DNA of 64,000 nt from an uncultured Eubacteriales bacterium (lineage in GTDB: Bacteria; Bacillota; Clostridia; Oscillospirales; Acutalibacteraceae): NCBI GenBank assembly GCA_934546985.1, contig CAKTEE010000009.1, positions 1 to 64,000 of the forward strand, written 5' to 3'. The notes under the pieces are model-generated. The model did not search any database, was not told the origin of the DNA, and saw only the letters and a list, made by a program, of their open reading frames with translations. The position numbers were made by a program, and so were the translations under genes. How positions within the stretch are numbered: position 1 is the first letter of the stretch; each line of letters starts with the position of its first letter. Of the stretch, positions 36,341-45,044 are shown piece by piece.

Positions 36341-37495
36341 TTATTTTTCTCCCGCTTCTATTAGTCTTATTCTATCTGCAAGTATTTTTTCAAATAAAAC
36401 GCTCTGCTCAAACCCTTGAACTGCAAATTCATATGCATTGCGTCCCATTTCTTCCCTTAACTCACAATCTGTATAAAGCCTGTCCATCGCCGCGGTTAAA
36501 GAATCTGCATCGCCTTTTTTCACTACAAGACCGGTTACATTTTCTTTCATCGCATCTGTTGGACCGGGAATATCACTTACAATTACCGGAACGGTCATTG
36601 CCTCGGCCTCAATAACAGCACTGCCAAAGCCTTCCCGATAACTGGGCAAAACATAAACATCACTTGCAGCCAAATATTGCTCCGCAACATTAGTAAAACC
36701 ACAATAAATAACTCTTTTATTATTTAAAGACCATTCATATAACTCTGGGTTAACCGAACCAGAGTTTTCATTCGGGCCCACCATTAACAGATAAACATCG
36801 TTATATTTTTCAAACAGATTTCTGGCTGCTTCAAATAATTCATTGATGCCCTTATCTTTTGTAACCCGTCCCACAAATGTAAAAACTGTAGCGTCTTCAG
36901 GAATCTCATATTTTTTTCTGATGCTTTCCCGCCATTCCGCCTTAAATGACAGATCAAATTTCTTTAGGCTGACCCCGCTTGCACTGCCATTCCAGATAAC
37001 TGACCCCTTTGTTTCAGGATATAGCCCTTCACTGTGGCTGAATTTGAGATTTCCAAAACTATCCGGTTCTATCCATGTGGATAATCTGCAAACCATTTTC
37101 TCTTCCAGTTTGAAAATACTTCTTTTAATTCCGGTAAACCCTACATATGCAATGCCCCATTGGCAATACAGGCGCACCGGAACTTGTGCCAGCCACCCTG
37201 CAAGCGAAGCATAGCAAGAAGCATTCGGCGTGGAATACTGCACAATATCAAATTTTTGTTCTTTAAATATTTTTTTAATCGAGAGCATTGCCTTAACGCC
37301 CCCGACGCTTATCCCCCGCTCCATGGGGACAGGATAAAAGTGAATATATTCCGGCAAAGACGCAGCAAACTGCTCATCATCATTACATATAAAAGAGATA
37401 TCAAAACCGCCGTTATCATGCAGATATTGCGCTGTTTCTAAAACAAAAGCCTTTAATGTCATTGAAACTGTTGTTACAAAACATATTTTCTTCAT
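36341..37495 (-). CDS. Glycosyltransferase, GT4-like (CapM/EpsF type)
   Basis: A 384-aa GT-B enzyme beginning MKKICFVTTVSMTLKAFV, the typical start of enzymes adding the second sugar onto a polyprenyl-linked residue. The donor motif VYVLPSYREGFGSAVIEAEA is intact. Start 37495 chosen for AAGGGG 6-7 nt upstream; the longer frame has no such site. It follows the priming sugar transferase by about 180 nt, a gap without genes. Confidence 0.88.
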   Translation of the reverse strand: MKKICFVTTVSMTLKAFVLETAQYLHDNGGFDISFICNDDEQFAASLPEYIHFYPVPMERGISVGGVKAMLSIKKIFKEQKFDIVQYSTPNASCYASLAGWLAQVPVRLYCQWGIAYVGFTGIKRSIFKLEEKMVCRLSTWIEPDSFGNLKFSHSEGLYPETKGSVIWNGSASGVSLKKFDLSFKAEWRESIRKKYEIPEDATVFTFVGRVTKDKGINELFEAARNLFEKYNDVYLLMVGPNENSGSVNPELYEWSLNNKRVIYCGFTNVAEQYLAASDVYVLPSYREGFGSAVIEAEAMTVPVIVSDIPGPTDAMKENVTGLVVKKGDADSLTAAMDRLYTDCELREEMGRNAYEFAVQGFEQSVLFEKILADRIRLIEAGEK

Positions 37496-37674
37496 ACTGC
37501 ACCCCTTGAAAAAGCGCTGAATGACAGCCTTTCTTTTCATCCGTTTTTAATTAGAACTTTTCATTTAACTATTTTGCTAAATTATACTGCCGCAGAACTG
37601 CCGTTTAAAACAGCAAATATCCTGATTAAAATCATAACGCAATTATCTTTTATTATATTAGTTAACTCTATCAC

Positions 37675-38328
37675 TTATTGATGAATACTCTGCTCTAACG
37701 GAGTCCCTCTAAATTCCTCCATGGTTACTGACGTTTGAGAAGAAATCCCTTCCCGCTTAAACACCGTCTTTACCGTATCAATAAGAATTTTAACATCTCC
37801 CCAAAAAGTGATGTGGTCTACATACCATACATCCATATCAAATTTTTCTTCCCATGTAACCGTATTTCTTCCATGCACCTGTGCATAGCCGGTCAACCCA
37901 GGCCTTACTTCATGCCTTCTGCTCTGATGGGTATTATACCGGCTCAAATATGCAGGCAACAAAGGGCGGGGACCAATGATTGACATTTTCCCCATAAATA
38001 TCAGCCAAATTTCAGGAATCTCATCAAGGCTTAGGGAACGCAGACATGCTCCAAAACGCGTCAACCTTACTTCGTCCGGAAGCAAATCTCCTTGTGTATC
38101 GCGCTCATCTGTCATCGTACGGAACTTATACATATTAAAAATCTTTCCGTCTTTGCCCGGCCTCGGCTGCTTAAACAGAACCGGACTGCCCAATTTCATC
38201 CGTACTAAAACAGCAATAACCGCGTAAACCCACCAAAATAACAATAAAAAAACAAGAGAACACACAATATCCAACATACGTTTTATGTATCGTTCGTATA
38301 TTCCCCGTTTCATATTTTTCTCTTCCAT
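37675..38328 (-). CDS. Priming polyprenyl-phosphate sugar transferase (WcaJ/PglC-type)
   Basis: A 217-aa monotopic phosphoglycosyltransferase that starts capsule assembly by placing a sugar-1-phosphate on undecaprenyl phosphate. One membrane helix (about 15-40), then KQPRPGKDGKIFNMYKFRTM, LSLDEIPEIW (catalytic Asp-Glu pair), MSIIGPRPLLP and RPGLTGYAQV. This is the short catalytic form without the N-terminal extension. The ATG at 38328 has GAGGGGG about 9 nt upstream. First gene of the operon, 150 nt from its promoter. Confidence 0.93.
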   Translation of the reverse strand: MEEKNMKRGIYERYIKRMLDIVCSLVFLLLFWWVYAVIAVLVRMKLGSPVLFKQPRPGKDGKIFNMYKFRTMTDERDTQGDLLPDEVRLTRFGACLRSLSLDEIPEIWLIFMGKMSIIGPRPLLPAYLSRYNTHQSRRHEVRPGLTGYAQVHGRNTVTWEEKFDMDVWYVDHITFWGDVKILIDTVKTVFKREGISSQTSVTMEEFRGTPLEQSIHQ

Positions 38329-38484
38329 ATAATGATTCCCCCTCAATCTTTTTTCTGTTCGTTCAGCAAATGGTCTTCAAGGTTTGTGTAAGGACATATC
38401 ATCACAATTATAAGAATATTCATCTCTTATCTCATAAACTTGAAAACATGAATTCTGAGCAGGAATTTAATTTATATCTCGTTC

Positions 38485-38513
38485 ATTATAAACGTTTCTT
38501 CAATTTTCGTCAA
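38485..38513 (-). promoter_or_regulatory. Main promoter of the polysaccharide operon
   Basis: Minus strand TTGACG (38513-38508), exact 17-bp spacer, TATAAT (38490-38485). Start predicted near 38478, leaving a 150-nt untranslated leader with no recognised structure. Confidence 0.78.
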
Positions 38514-38738
38514 CTACAGTACGTTCAATTTCGAGGTTTAATTTCACTAAAGTGCGTTGTAATTTTTGGAACGCCTTTGCTAAAGACTAAAATTTGGGAT
38601 TTTAATCTCATTCATTTATGTAAATCAGAAATATTTGTGTTAATCTCTTTTATACTATTCAGGGATTTTCCATAAAATTCAAAAAACGCCATGATTCTTA
38701 CATTTATTTACCACATAAAAGCTGTACAATCACATATA

Positions 38739-38780
38739 AAAACCGCAGACAGATATAACAAACCTGTCTGCGGTTTTTCA
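38739..38780 (-). terminator. Bidirectional terminator
   Basis: AAACCGCAGACAG pairs with CTGTCTGCGGTTT around an 11-nt loop, with T-tracts on both strands. It ends the GNAT gene and shields the capsule promoter. Confidence 0.88.
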
Positions 38781-38786
38781 GTACCA

Positions 38787-40010
38787 TTAAAAATAATCAT
38801 TAATCCAAAGAGGTTTTTTATAAAATACCCTTTCCAAAACATCCTGATTGCCATGAATCTGTACATTCGATAAAAGGCGCGCGCCATAAAGGTCATACTC
38901 GCCCGAAATCAGCAATCCGAAAGATTGGATGTCAGCCGTAATATCCGGCTGCTCCTGCGTACGCTGAACACTTGTCCCTGCACTGTTAAAGCTTACCGTA
39001 TAAGTTCCGGTATTCCACGGTGCAGTTTCATCTGTCAGGCTGATTGTAAATTTTCCCTCTCCCTTATATTTTGCCAGAGAAAGAACCGTTTCAGCATCCA
39101 CCACACGGAACATTCCCGTATAACGCGCCGAACGTTCCACACAGTTTGCGTATTCCGGCAGGAATGCGGATAAATCTAAATGCCCCGGCATACGGATAGT
39201 GGCAAAAGAATAGTCCGACTGATATTTTCCGATAAAGCCCAGTAAAGCAACTGCGGCCTCATTGGTTGCAAAACAAAATTCGGGAATATCAATAGAGCGA
39301 ACCTTGCCTTCAATATGCCTGACAAAGTGAAAATATCCCTGCGGCTGACCATTATCATCGTAATAAATAAAAGTATAGCAGGGCTGTTCATATGGATTCG
39401 CATAGGTAATCGCTTTTTTCCAGCTCCATTGATCCCGCACCGTCATTAAATTAATATCTGAAGCAAAGGCATTATAAACCTTTTCCAAATCTGCGGTATC
39501 CCCGCCCGGTTCCAGCATAACAAACTTACCGGTTTTCACCGCCTTCGGCATTGCAGTAAGCTTAATTTTCCAGTCGATGGTTGTCCCGCTGTGCTCATAA
39601 CCAAATTTCCTGTAAAAATAATAAGAGAATGGGTAAAGGTAAGAAATTACCTGTCCTTTTTCCTTCATTTCCTCCAGTATTTTACCAAAACATGCGCGTA
39701 CAGCGCCCCTTTGCCGGTATACCGGAAGCGTCGTAACGCCGCCAATCCCCGCCATTTTTACTTTATGACCGTCAAAATTGGCCTCAAAAGGCAGAGACGC
39801 CATATTGGACATCATTTTTCCGTCTGTATCAAATGCCGCCCAGATGCAATTCCAATTCGCGTCCGTCCGATTTCTCGGCTCCTCTGCAATTTTTGCCAGA
39901 AACGCCTTGTCCCCGTTCAAATCGCCTAAGCCTTCGTCATATTCAAAGCAGATACTATACATTCTTAGTGCTTCCGGATATTCTGCCTGTGTTATTTTTC
40001 TTATTTCCAT
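38787..40010 (-). CDS. GNAT N-acetyltransferase, Eis-like
   Basis: A 407-aa acetyltransferase of the Eis architecture: GNAT domain (residues about 1-150, acetyl-CoA loop VYRQRGAVRACFG), a second GNAT-like domain, and a C-terminal SCP2-like lid. Acceptor unknown; Eis relatives acetylate amines of peptides or drugs. AAGGGGCG lies before the ATG, and an extended -10 element about 55 nt upstream. Single-gene unit. Confidence 0.88.
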   Translation of the reverse strand: MEIRKITQAEYPEALRMYSICFEYDEGLGDLNGDKAFLAKIAEEPRNRTDANWNCIWAAFDTDGKMMSNMASLPFEANFDGHKVKMAGIGGVTTLPVYRQRGAVRACFGKILEEMKEKGQVISYLYPFSYYFYRKFGYEHSGTTIDWKIKLTAMPKAVKTGKFVMLEPGGDTADLEKVYNAFASDINLMTVRDQWSWKKAITYANPYEQPCYTFIYYDDNGQPQGYFHFVRHIEGKVRSIDIPEFCFATNEAAVALLGFIGKYQSDYSFATIRMPGHLDLSAFLPEYANCVERSARYTGMFRVVDAETVLSLAKYKGEGKFTISLTDETAPWNTGTYTVSFNSAGTSVQRTQEQPDITADIQSFGLLISGEYDLYGARLLSNVQIHGNQDVLERVFYKKPLWINDYF

Positions 40011-40059
40011 GGATTAACGCCCCTTTTATACAGTTTGTCAAAATTAATGGATTAAAATT

Positions 40060-40068
40060 AGTATACCA
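40060..40068 (-). promoter_or_regulatory. Extended -10 promoter of the GNAT gene
   Basis: Minus strand TGGTATACT, matching TGnTATAmT. Confidence 0.5.
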
Positions 40069-40178
40069 CGGCAGCGCGTGCAAATAAAGTATAAAATTGA
40101 CGCCACGCAATGGTCTTCCATGAAAAAATCATTCCATAACAGAACAAATAACAGATACTTAAATATTGTTGTATAAAT

Positions 40179-40206
40179 TTACATTTAAAATAAATTTTGA
40201 TATATT
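40179..40206 (+). promoter_or_regulatory. Promoter of the membrane acyltransferase
   Basis: TTACAT, 16-bp spacer, TATATT, 39 nt before the ATG. Moderate match. Confidence 0.45.
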
Positions 40207-40244
40207 CTACTTGAATAACGTCTTTATTTAGGGAGAACGTTCCA

Positions 40245-41363
40245 ATGTTAAAAACGCTGTACTGTAGATATTTAAGCAGCCGAAGCAACAAAATCCTGAA
40301 ATTAGCTTGTAGGAAATCAAACACAAAAATTACTTTGATAAAAGCTTATGCAATTATTGCGGTAGTATGCAGTCACTGCAATGGGGGAGGCGTTGTTTTT
40401 CCAATGAGCAATTGGCTTCCTCCTTCTTATTATTTTATGCCGTTGTTTCTTTTTACTTCGGGCTTTTTTTATAAGAAAGAAACAGATACTGCAAAATTTT
40501 TTCCGTTTTTAAAAAGCAAATTTTCAACCCTCGTTCTTCCCTATTTCGTTTGGAATATCTTTTACGGAATTGCAAATTATAGTTTCAGATCTGCCGGCAT
40601 AATCAGCTACGGCGATCCTATCACTTTTTATTCCTTATTTATCCGCCCTTGGATTGACGGTCACCAATATGTTTTCAATATTCCTTCCTGGTTTTTACTT
40701 TCACTTTTTATTGACGTCATGGCAATTTTTATGATTCGTAAAATTCTTTGTAAGTTCCGCATATTAAATGACTCAATACTGCTTACTTTTACTTTTATAC
40801 TCTCTCTGACATGTATATATTTTTCTCAGAAGGGCTATAATACCGGATTTGGTCTCTGCTTTCTCCGCGCCGGTTTTTTACTCCCCTATTTCCAGTTAGG
40901 ATACTACTATAAAAAACACGAGCGTTTTTTTACTTGTCATAAGGCAATTACTATCGCTGTTTTATTTGTTATCATGTACATTTCCTGGATAATGGCCGGA
41001 GAACAAGGAGCGCGACCAAACGCTGTTTTTGCCAAATTTACAGGAAACCCTCTGATTATTACCGTTTTGACCATAAGCGGCATCCTTCTGACAGCAACAG
41101 CATGTGATATTCTTGCGCCTGCTTTTGAAAAAAGTAGGATGATTCATATGATTGGAGATAATACCTTCACAATTATGATGCATCATGACTTTATTATCTT
41201 TTTGATTAATTTTGCCCTATACCTTTTAACCTATTTTACCGACCTTGCATCTTTCGATATCTTAAAGTTCAAGAGCACTATATGGTATACCTATCCATGG
41301 AGAGATGCAAGAATATATATTGTCTACATGATACTTGGTATTTTTACTCCATTATTTTTTTAA
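40245..41363 (+). CDS. Acyltransferase 3 family membrane protein
   Basis: A 372-aa polytopic protein with about ten helices of the OafA/NolL type, which moves acetyl or succinyl groups onto extracellular glycans. Seen: IKAYAIIAVVCSHC with the catalytic-type His, YFMPLFLFTSGFFYKKE, LPYFVWNIFY and a C-terminal MMHHDFIIF. AGGGAG lies 9 nt before the ATG. It stands beside the capsule operon but is divergently transcribed, so acetylation of that polymer is plausible, not shown. Confidence 0.85.
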   Translation: MLKTLYCRYLSSRSNKILKLACRKSNTKITLIKAYAIIAVVCSHCNGGGVVFPMSNWLPPSYYFMPLFLFTSGFFYKKETDTAKFFPFLKSKFSTLVLPYFVWNIFYGIANYSFRSAGIISYGDPITFYSLFIRPWIDGHQYVFNIPSWFLLSLFIDVMAIFMIRKILCKFRILNDSILLTFTFILSLTCIYFSQKGYNTGFGLCFLRAGFLLPYFQLGYYYKKHERFFTCHKAITIAVLFVIMYISWIMAGEQGARPNAVFAKFTGNPLIITVLTISGILLTATACDILAPAFEKSRMIHMIGDNTFTIMMHHDFIIFLINFALYLLTYFTDLASFDILKFKSTIWYTYPWRDARIYIVYMILGIFTPLFF

Positions 41364-41578
41364 ATGGTGTTCGGACAAACTGATTTTACGTCTTTGCGAT
41401 AAACATAACTCATTATAATAACCATGGCTATACGCCTGCGCACCCTGCCGGCCTCTAAAAGGAATTGAAATCATCCGGCAATGATCCTCCGTTTTCTGTC
41501 TGCTTGAACTATTTTCAGTATTAACAACCGACCAGCTTATTTTTTCAGCAGCACTAATCTGCAATACCTGAAAGCACA

Positions 41579-41607
41579 TTGCAAACCCTGCTTTTTTATG
41601 ATAAAAT
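41579..41607 (+). promoter_or_regulatory. Promoter of yebC
   Basis: TTGCAA, 17-bp spacer, TAAAAT with an extended TGA. The rest of the gap 41364-41680 holds no gene. Confidence 0.6.
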
Positions 41608-41679
41608 AAAGTGTCGTTTTGTAGTTTTTTATTATAATTCATTCCGGACTTCCTCAGCCCGGTTTCAGGAGGTTTTAAT

Positions 41680-42420
41680 ATGTCGGGACATTCCAAATGG
41701 AGCACGATTAAACGAAAGAAAGAAAAAACAGACCTTCAGCGCGCAAAAATTTTCACTAAAATCGGTCGTGAAATTTCCGTTGCAGTAAAACAGGGCGGGC
41801 CTGACCCGTCGACAAACGCAAAATTAAAAGACTGCATTGCAAAAGCAAAAGCAAACAACGTCCCTAATGATAATATTGACCGTATTATCAAAAAGGCATC
41901 CGGCGGTGACAGCAATGATAACTACGAAGATATTGTTTACGAAGGCTATGGCCCTGCAGGAATTGCCGTAATTGTTGAAACATTAACAGATAACCGTAAC
42001 CGAACTGCCGGAAACCTGCGCCATTACTTTGATAAATTCGGCGGCAATATGGGTCAATCCGGTTCCGTATCTTTTATGTTCAACCGGCAGGGCGTGATTG
42101 TTATTGAAAAAGAAGGCGTAGATGAAGATAAGCTGATGGAAGCCGCGCTGGAAGCAGGCGCCGTTGATTTTCTGACGGACGAAGAAGATATTTTTGAAAT
42201 TCGCACGGAAGTAAATGATTGCAGTGCAATCAACAGCGAGCTGGAAGAAAAAGGATTCCATTCCATTTCCGCCGAAGCTGCTTATATTCCGGTTACCTAT
42301 ACAGCGCTTAACGATGCTGAGCAGATAAAACTGATGGGTCGCTTGATTGACGCGCTGGAAGAGGATGACGACGTTCAGGATATCTACCATAACTGGGAAA
42401 ATCCGCCCGAGGATGAATAA
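41680..42420 (+). CDS. yebC: YebC/PmpR-family protein (TACO1-like)
   Basis: A 246-aa cytosolic protein of the universal YebC family, linked to transcription control and, more recently, to relief of ribosome stalling. Hallmark start MSGHSKWSTIKRKKEKTD and TVSF-like segment GSVSFMF are present, as is the usual three-domain length. AGGAGG lies 7-8 nt before the ATG. Own promoter and terminator. ruvC and ruvA, frequent neighbours in other genomes, are absent here. Confidence 0.97.
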   Translation: MSGHSKWSTIKRKKEKTDLQRAKIFTKIGREISVAVKQGGPDPSTNAKLKDCIAKAKANNVPNDNIDRIIKKASGGDSNDNYEDIVYEGYGPAGIAVIVETLTDNRNRTAGNLRHYFDKFGGNMGQSGSVSFMFNRQGVIVIEKEGVDEDKLMEAALEAGAVDFLTDEEDIFEIRTEVNDCSAINSELEEKGFHSISAEAAYIPVTYTALNDAEQIKLMGRLIDALEEDDDVQDIYHNWENPPEDE

Positions 42421-42436
42421 TAAGACTTTAGATATG

Positions 42437-42471
42437 GGCAGGCAGTAAATTTACTGTCTGTCTATTTTTTT
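42437..42471 (+). terminator. Terminator after yebC
   Basis: GGCAGGCAGTAAA pairs with TTTACTGTCTGTC (G-T pairs tolerated), then T-rich tail. Confidence 0.85.
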
Positions 42472-42641
42472 GTACTTTTCTTTCCTTCTTCCCCATATAA
42501 ATAACATAACAAAAAAATTTTGAAAGGCACAGATGATGCGACGTATTTCAACGAATTATATGGATAATTCCTGCTAAAATATCCATAAATTGGTAATTCA
42601 AAAAAGATACTATCCTTTTGCCGTTTATTCGAACATTTGTC

Positions 42642-42669
42642 TTGACATCAACCATTTTTATGCTATAAT
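42642..42669 (+). promoter_or_regulatory. Strong sigma-A promoter
   Basis: Perfect TTGACA and perfect TATAAT with a 16-bp spacer, about 80 nt before the small membrane protein gene. Confidence 0.8.
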
Positions 42670-42680
42670 AGAGTCAGAAT

Positions 42681-42694
42681 CAAACGAACGTTCG
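42681..42694 (+). promoter_or_regulatory. LexA/DinR-like SOS box
   Basis: CAAACGAACGTTCG matches 13 of 14 positions of the Gram-positive SOS box CGAACRNRYGTTYG, placed just after the predicted start of transcription. A weaker match (CGAACATTTGTCTT, 11 of 14) overlaps the -35 region. The inner CGAACGTTCG is also a perfect 10-bp palindrome. Confidence 0.6.
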
Positions 42695-42745
42695 ATAAAT
42701 TGCATGGATACTGCAAACAGATGTAGAATCTGAGGAGGAAATGAT

Positions 42746-43024
42746 ATGTCAACTGCAACGATTGTAAGAAGTATTCTGGAAGGCCTTGCCATAATTGCTG
42801 TTTTTGTTGGTTTACTGTACGAGGACAGGCTTATCCGCTGGGAAAATAAAATCATACGTAAACTGCGTAAAAGCACAAAAAAACGGAAAAATCAACATGC
42901 AAAATGCTCTGTACATGAACAGCAACTTCAACCGCAAATTTCAACCAACTGGATGCACAGACCTAACCGTCCAGTGAGGGCAAATGCCTGCCGCTTTTAT
43001 CTTTTCAAAAAACATGCGGCGTAA
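42746..43024 (+). CDS. Small single-pass membrane protein under a LexA-like operator, 92 aa
   Basis: N-terminal membrane helix (ILEGLAIIAVFVGLLY, about residues 10-25), then a strongly basic segment (RKLRKSTKKRKN) and a polar tail. No family recognised. GAGGAGG lies 7 nt before the ATG, and a strong promoter with SOS-box-like sites stands upstream. The architecture resembles damage-induced membrane peptides that delay division (for example YneA or SidA classes), but there is no sequence evidence for that function. Own strong terminator. Confidence 0.7.
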   Translation: MSTATIVRSILEGLAIIAVFVGLLYEDRLIRWENKIIRKLRKSTKKRKNQHAKCSVHEQQLQPQISTNWMHRPNRPVRANACRFYLFKKHAA

Positions 43025-43061
43025 CTGCCGAATAATAATACTCTCCTATTCTTTCTTTTAT

Positions 43062-43108
43062 ACAAAACAAGCTGTATTCGAGGCTTCCCTGAATACAGCT
43101 TGTTTTGT
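43062..43108 (+). terminator. Strong bidirectional terminator
   Basis: An 18-bp perfect stem (ACAAAACAAGCTGTATTC and its complement) with an 11-nt loop. The gap 43109-43473 shows no gene. Confidence 0.9.
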
Positions 43109-43473
43109 TTCTATTACACTGAGAATCTCAACAGTGAAGAATGAATTAGAAGAGAAGAAAAGTTCTCACAATACAGGCCGTCTTGCGTAAAGAATATTTT
43201 TTCTTCTGTCTTTTTGTTCTACGAGTCTTTGTTTACGGAATCATGATAGAATGAAAATCAACTTGTTTCGCCGATAGAATCAGTTTCTGCTTAAATCGCC
43301 GTATATTTTTATTTCATCTGTATTTTCATACATCCAGACGCAAAAAATGCGTAGGACATAAATTACTGTAAATTGGTTTATCCTTATAACAAAGAACTGA
43401 ACGGCTTGCGATACCAGGCATGCATATATAACACGTCATGGAACAACAGGGACAACTTCTTCTATAAATCAGG

Positions 43474-43854
43474 TTACACCTCGCCTCCAACAACCGTAGC
43501 CTGAAAGGTAATAATTGCCGTACCTGCCGCGCTGATACTTGGAATTGTATAGGTGATTGCATTATCTGTAACCGCCGGTGTTGCCGCCGTGTTATTCACT
43601 TTAAAAGAATCTGCAACGTATGCAGAACCTGCGGGCAATGCGTCTGTAAAGGGCAGGTCTCTCATTTCTGTTGCACCGATATTAGTAACCGTTACGGTAT
43701 AAGTCAAAACATCATTGATGCTTGCTGTAGCTTTATCTACAGCTTTAACAATCGTCGGGGCAAGTTCCAGAAGCGTTTGTACGGAGTTGCTGACTACCGG
43801 AGAACCATTAAAAGTTACGGACGCACTGTTTGTAAGGGTATTAATCGCCGCCAT
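43474..43854 (-). CDS. Stand-alone DUF11 (Ig-like repeat) protein, 126 aa
   Basis: The whole protein is one DUF11 beta-sandwich module: AVDKATASINDVLTYTVTVT, then NIGATEMRDLPFTDALPAG and a closing IITFQATVV. DUF11 modules are normally repeats in long cell-wall proteins, but here there is no signal peptide, sortase motif or second module. AAAAGGGGGG lies just before the ATG. It might be a coat, S-layer-like or intracellular structural protein. Plain hypothetical otherwise. Confidence 0.75.
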   Translation of the reverse strand: MAAINTLTNSASVTFNGSPVVSNSVQTLLELAPTIVKAVDKATASINDVLTYTVTVTNIGATEMRDLPFTDALPAGSAYVADSFKVNNTAATPAVTDNAITYTIPSISAAGTAIITFQATVVGGEV

Positions 43855-44134
43855 TTTTATCCCCCCTTTTCTGTTTACTTATAAGCTGTCCGGCTTATAT
43901 TGCAATATATGCTGAATCAGCCGTTAGTGTGACAAGCCTAAATATTTTGTCTTTCTATGTTAACTGTAATTTAATCACAAATCTGCCTAATAATTATATT
44001 TTTACCGCATCAAACATTTTTCCGCCTATTGACATCTGAAATGAAAGTGGGTGCAATCAATCCATACCAATCATATATGTTATATAAAAATAGTACAAAC
44101 GCTTATTCTATTAAAAATATATCATAGCCTGCCC

Positions 44135-44417
44135 GATTTATTGAGCATACCCCGTCATTGGAGCTTACGAATAAAGAACGGACTGAAAGCAAAACTGATT
44201 GCAAAGCTGGAATATTTTAACCCTGCAGGCAGTGTAAAAGATAGGAGCGCCAAAGCTACGCTGGATGTCGCGGAAAAAAAGGCATGATTTACACCCATTC
44301 TGTCATTATTGAGCCAACCAGCGGCAACACAGATATTGGTTTGGTATCTGTTGCCGCAGCAAGAGGATACCGCGCAATTGTAACCATGTCGGAAACCATA
44401 TGCTTCTCACAGGCATA
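44135..44417 (+). pseudogene. Cysteine synthase pseudogene (cysK-like)
   Basis: Two frames together spell a CysK N-terminus: IEHTPSLELTNKERT (frame 1), GLKAKLIAKLEYFNPAGSVKDR with the PLP lysine context (frame 2, shown whole in the translated region), then IIEPTSGNTDIGLVSVAAAR (frame 3). Homology stops after TMSE. At least two frameshifts and a truncation, so non-functional. Confidence 0.85.
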
Positions 44418-44549
44418 TCCACTTATTTTTATTTGGCTCAGATTGACATTTACAATAAAAAACAATATACTGAACGCAAGGTGAACACCGCATATAGAAC
44501 GTAATAATATAGACCGGACAAAAGGCAAAATATTTTTGACAAACAACGG

Positions 44550-44860
44550 CAAATTAGATAGCTTCGTTATGATGACGACTTTATATTACACAAAAAATAC
44601 AGATAAATAGGTATTGTAGATGACAGAATTCGGCAAATACTGAACGATATGATGGAGATTGCGTCAAACAGATAACGGAACGACACTGACTGCAAATCAG
44701 GTCGGAATTTTAGGGCAGTTCATTGTGACAAACTACTGCAACTGATATTTAGAGCCGATGAATACTGAAATTATAAACAGCGAGAGCATACAGGAATGTG
44801 CGGAAAGGTGTCTGAGTTTTCCAAACCGATTTATAAAAAACTCACGCGTAAAAGGTCATC
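44550..44860 (+). pseudogene. Peptide deformylase pseudogene (def-like)
   Basis: Fragments in shifting frames match Def: DDRIRQILNDMM, then GTTLTANQVGIL (relic of the GLAAxQ motif), and ERCLSFPNR (relic of EGCLS with Gly to Arg). Several stops and frameshifts. The gap from here to the terminator at 44990 has no intact gene. Confidence 0.75.
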
Positions 44861-44988
44861 GTTCGGGCATTGAATAAACATGGGAAAAAATCCTTCTTAT
44901 CAGTAAAGATGATATTATAAAATGCTTTTACCACAAATTTGAGCATCTGGATAGAATTATTTTTGGGAATAAGGCAATTGATAAAAAA

Positions 44989-45031
44989 ACAGGGGCAAGA
45001 TAGTTTCCTTAAACTATCCTGCCCCTATTTT
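44989..45031 (-). terminator. Bidirectional terminator after the antiporter gene
   Basis: AGGGGCA-GATAGTTT pairs with AAACTATC-TGCCCCT; T-tracts on both strands. Confidence 0.9.
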
Positions 45032-45044
45032 TGTACATTTCATA

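Noticed and set aside
41352..41705. Minus-strand 117-codon frame before yebC
   Set aside because: It overlaps the yebC start and promoter, has no ribosome site, and its amino-acid makeup is unlike a real protein.
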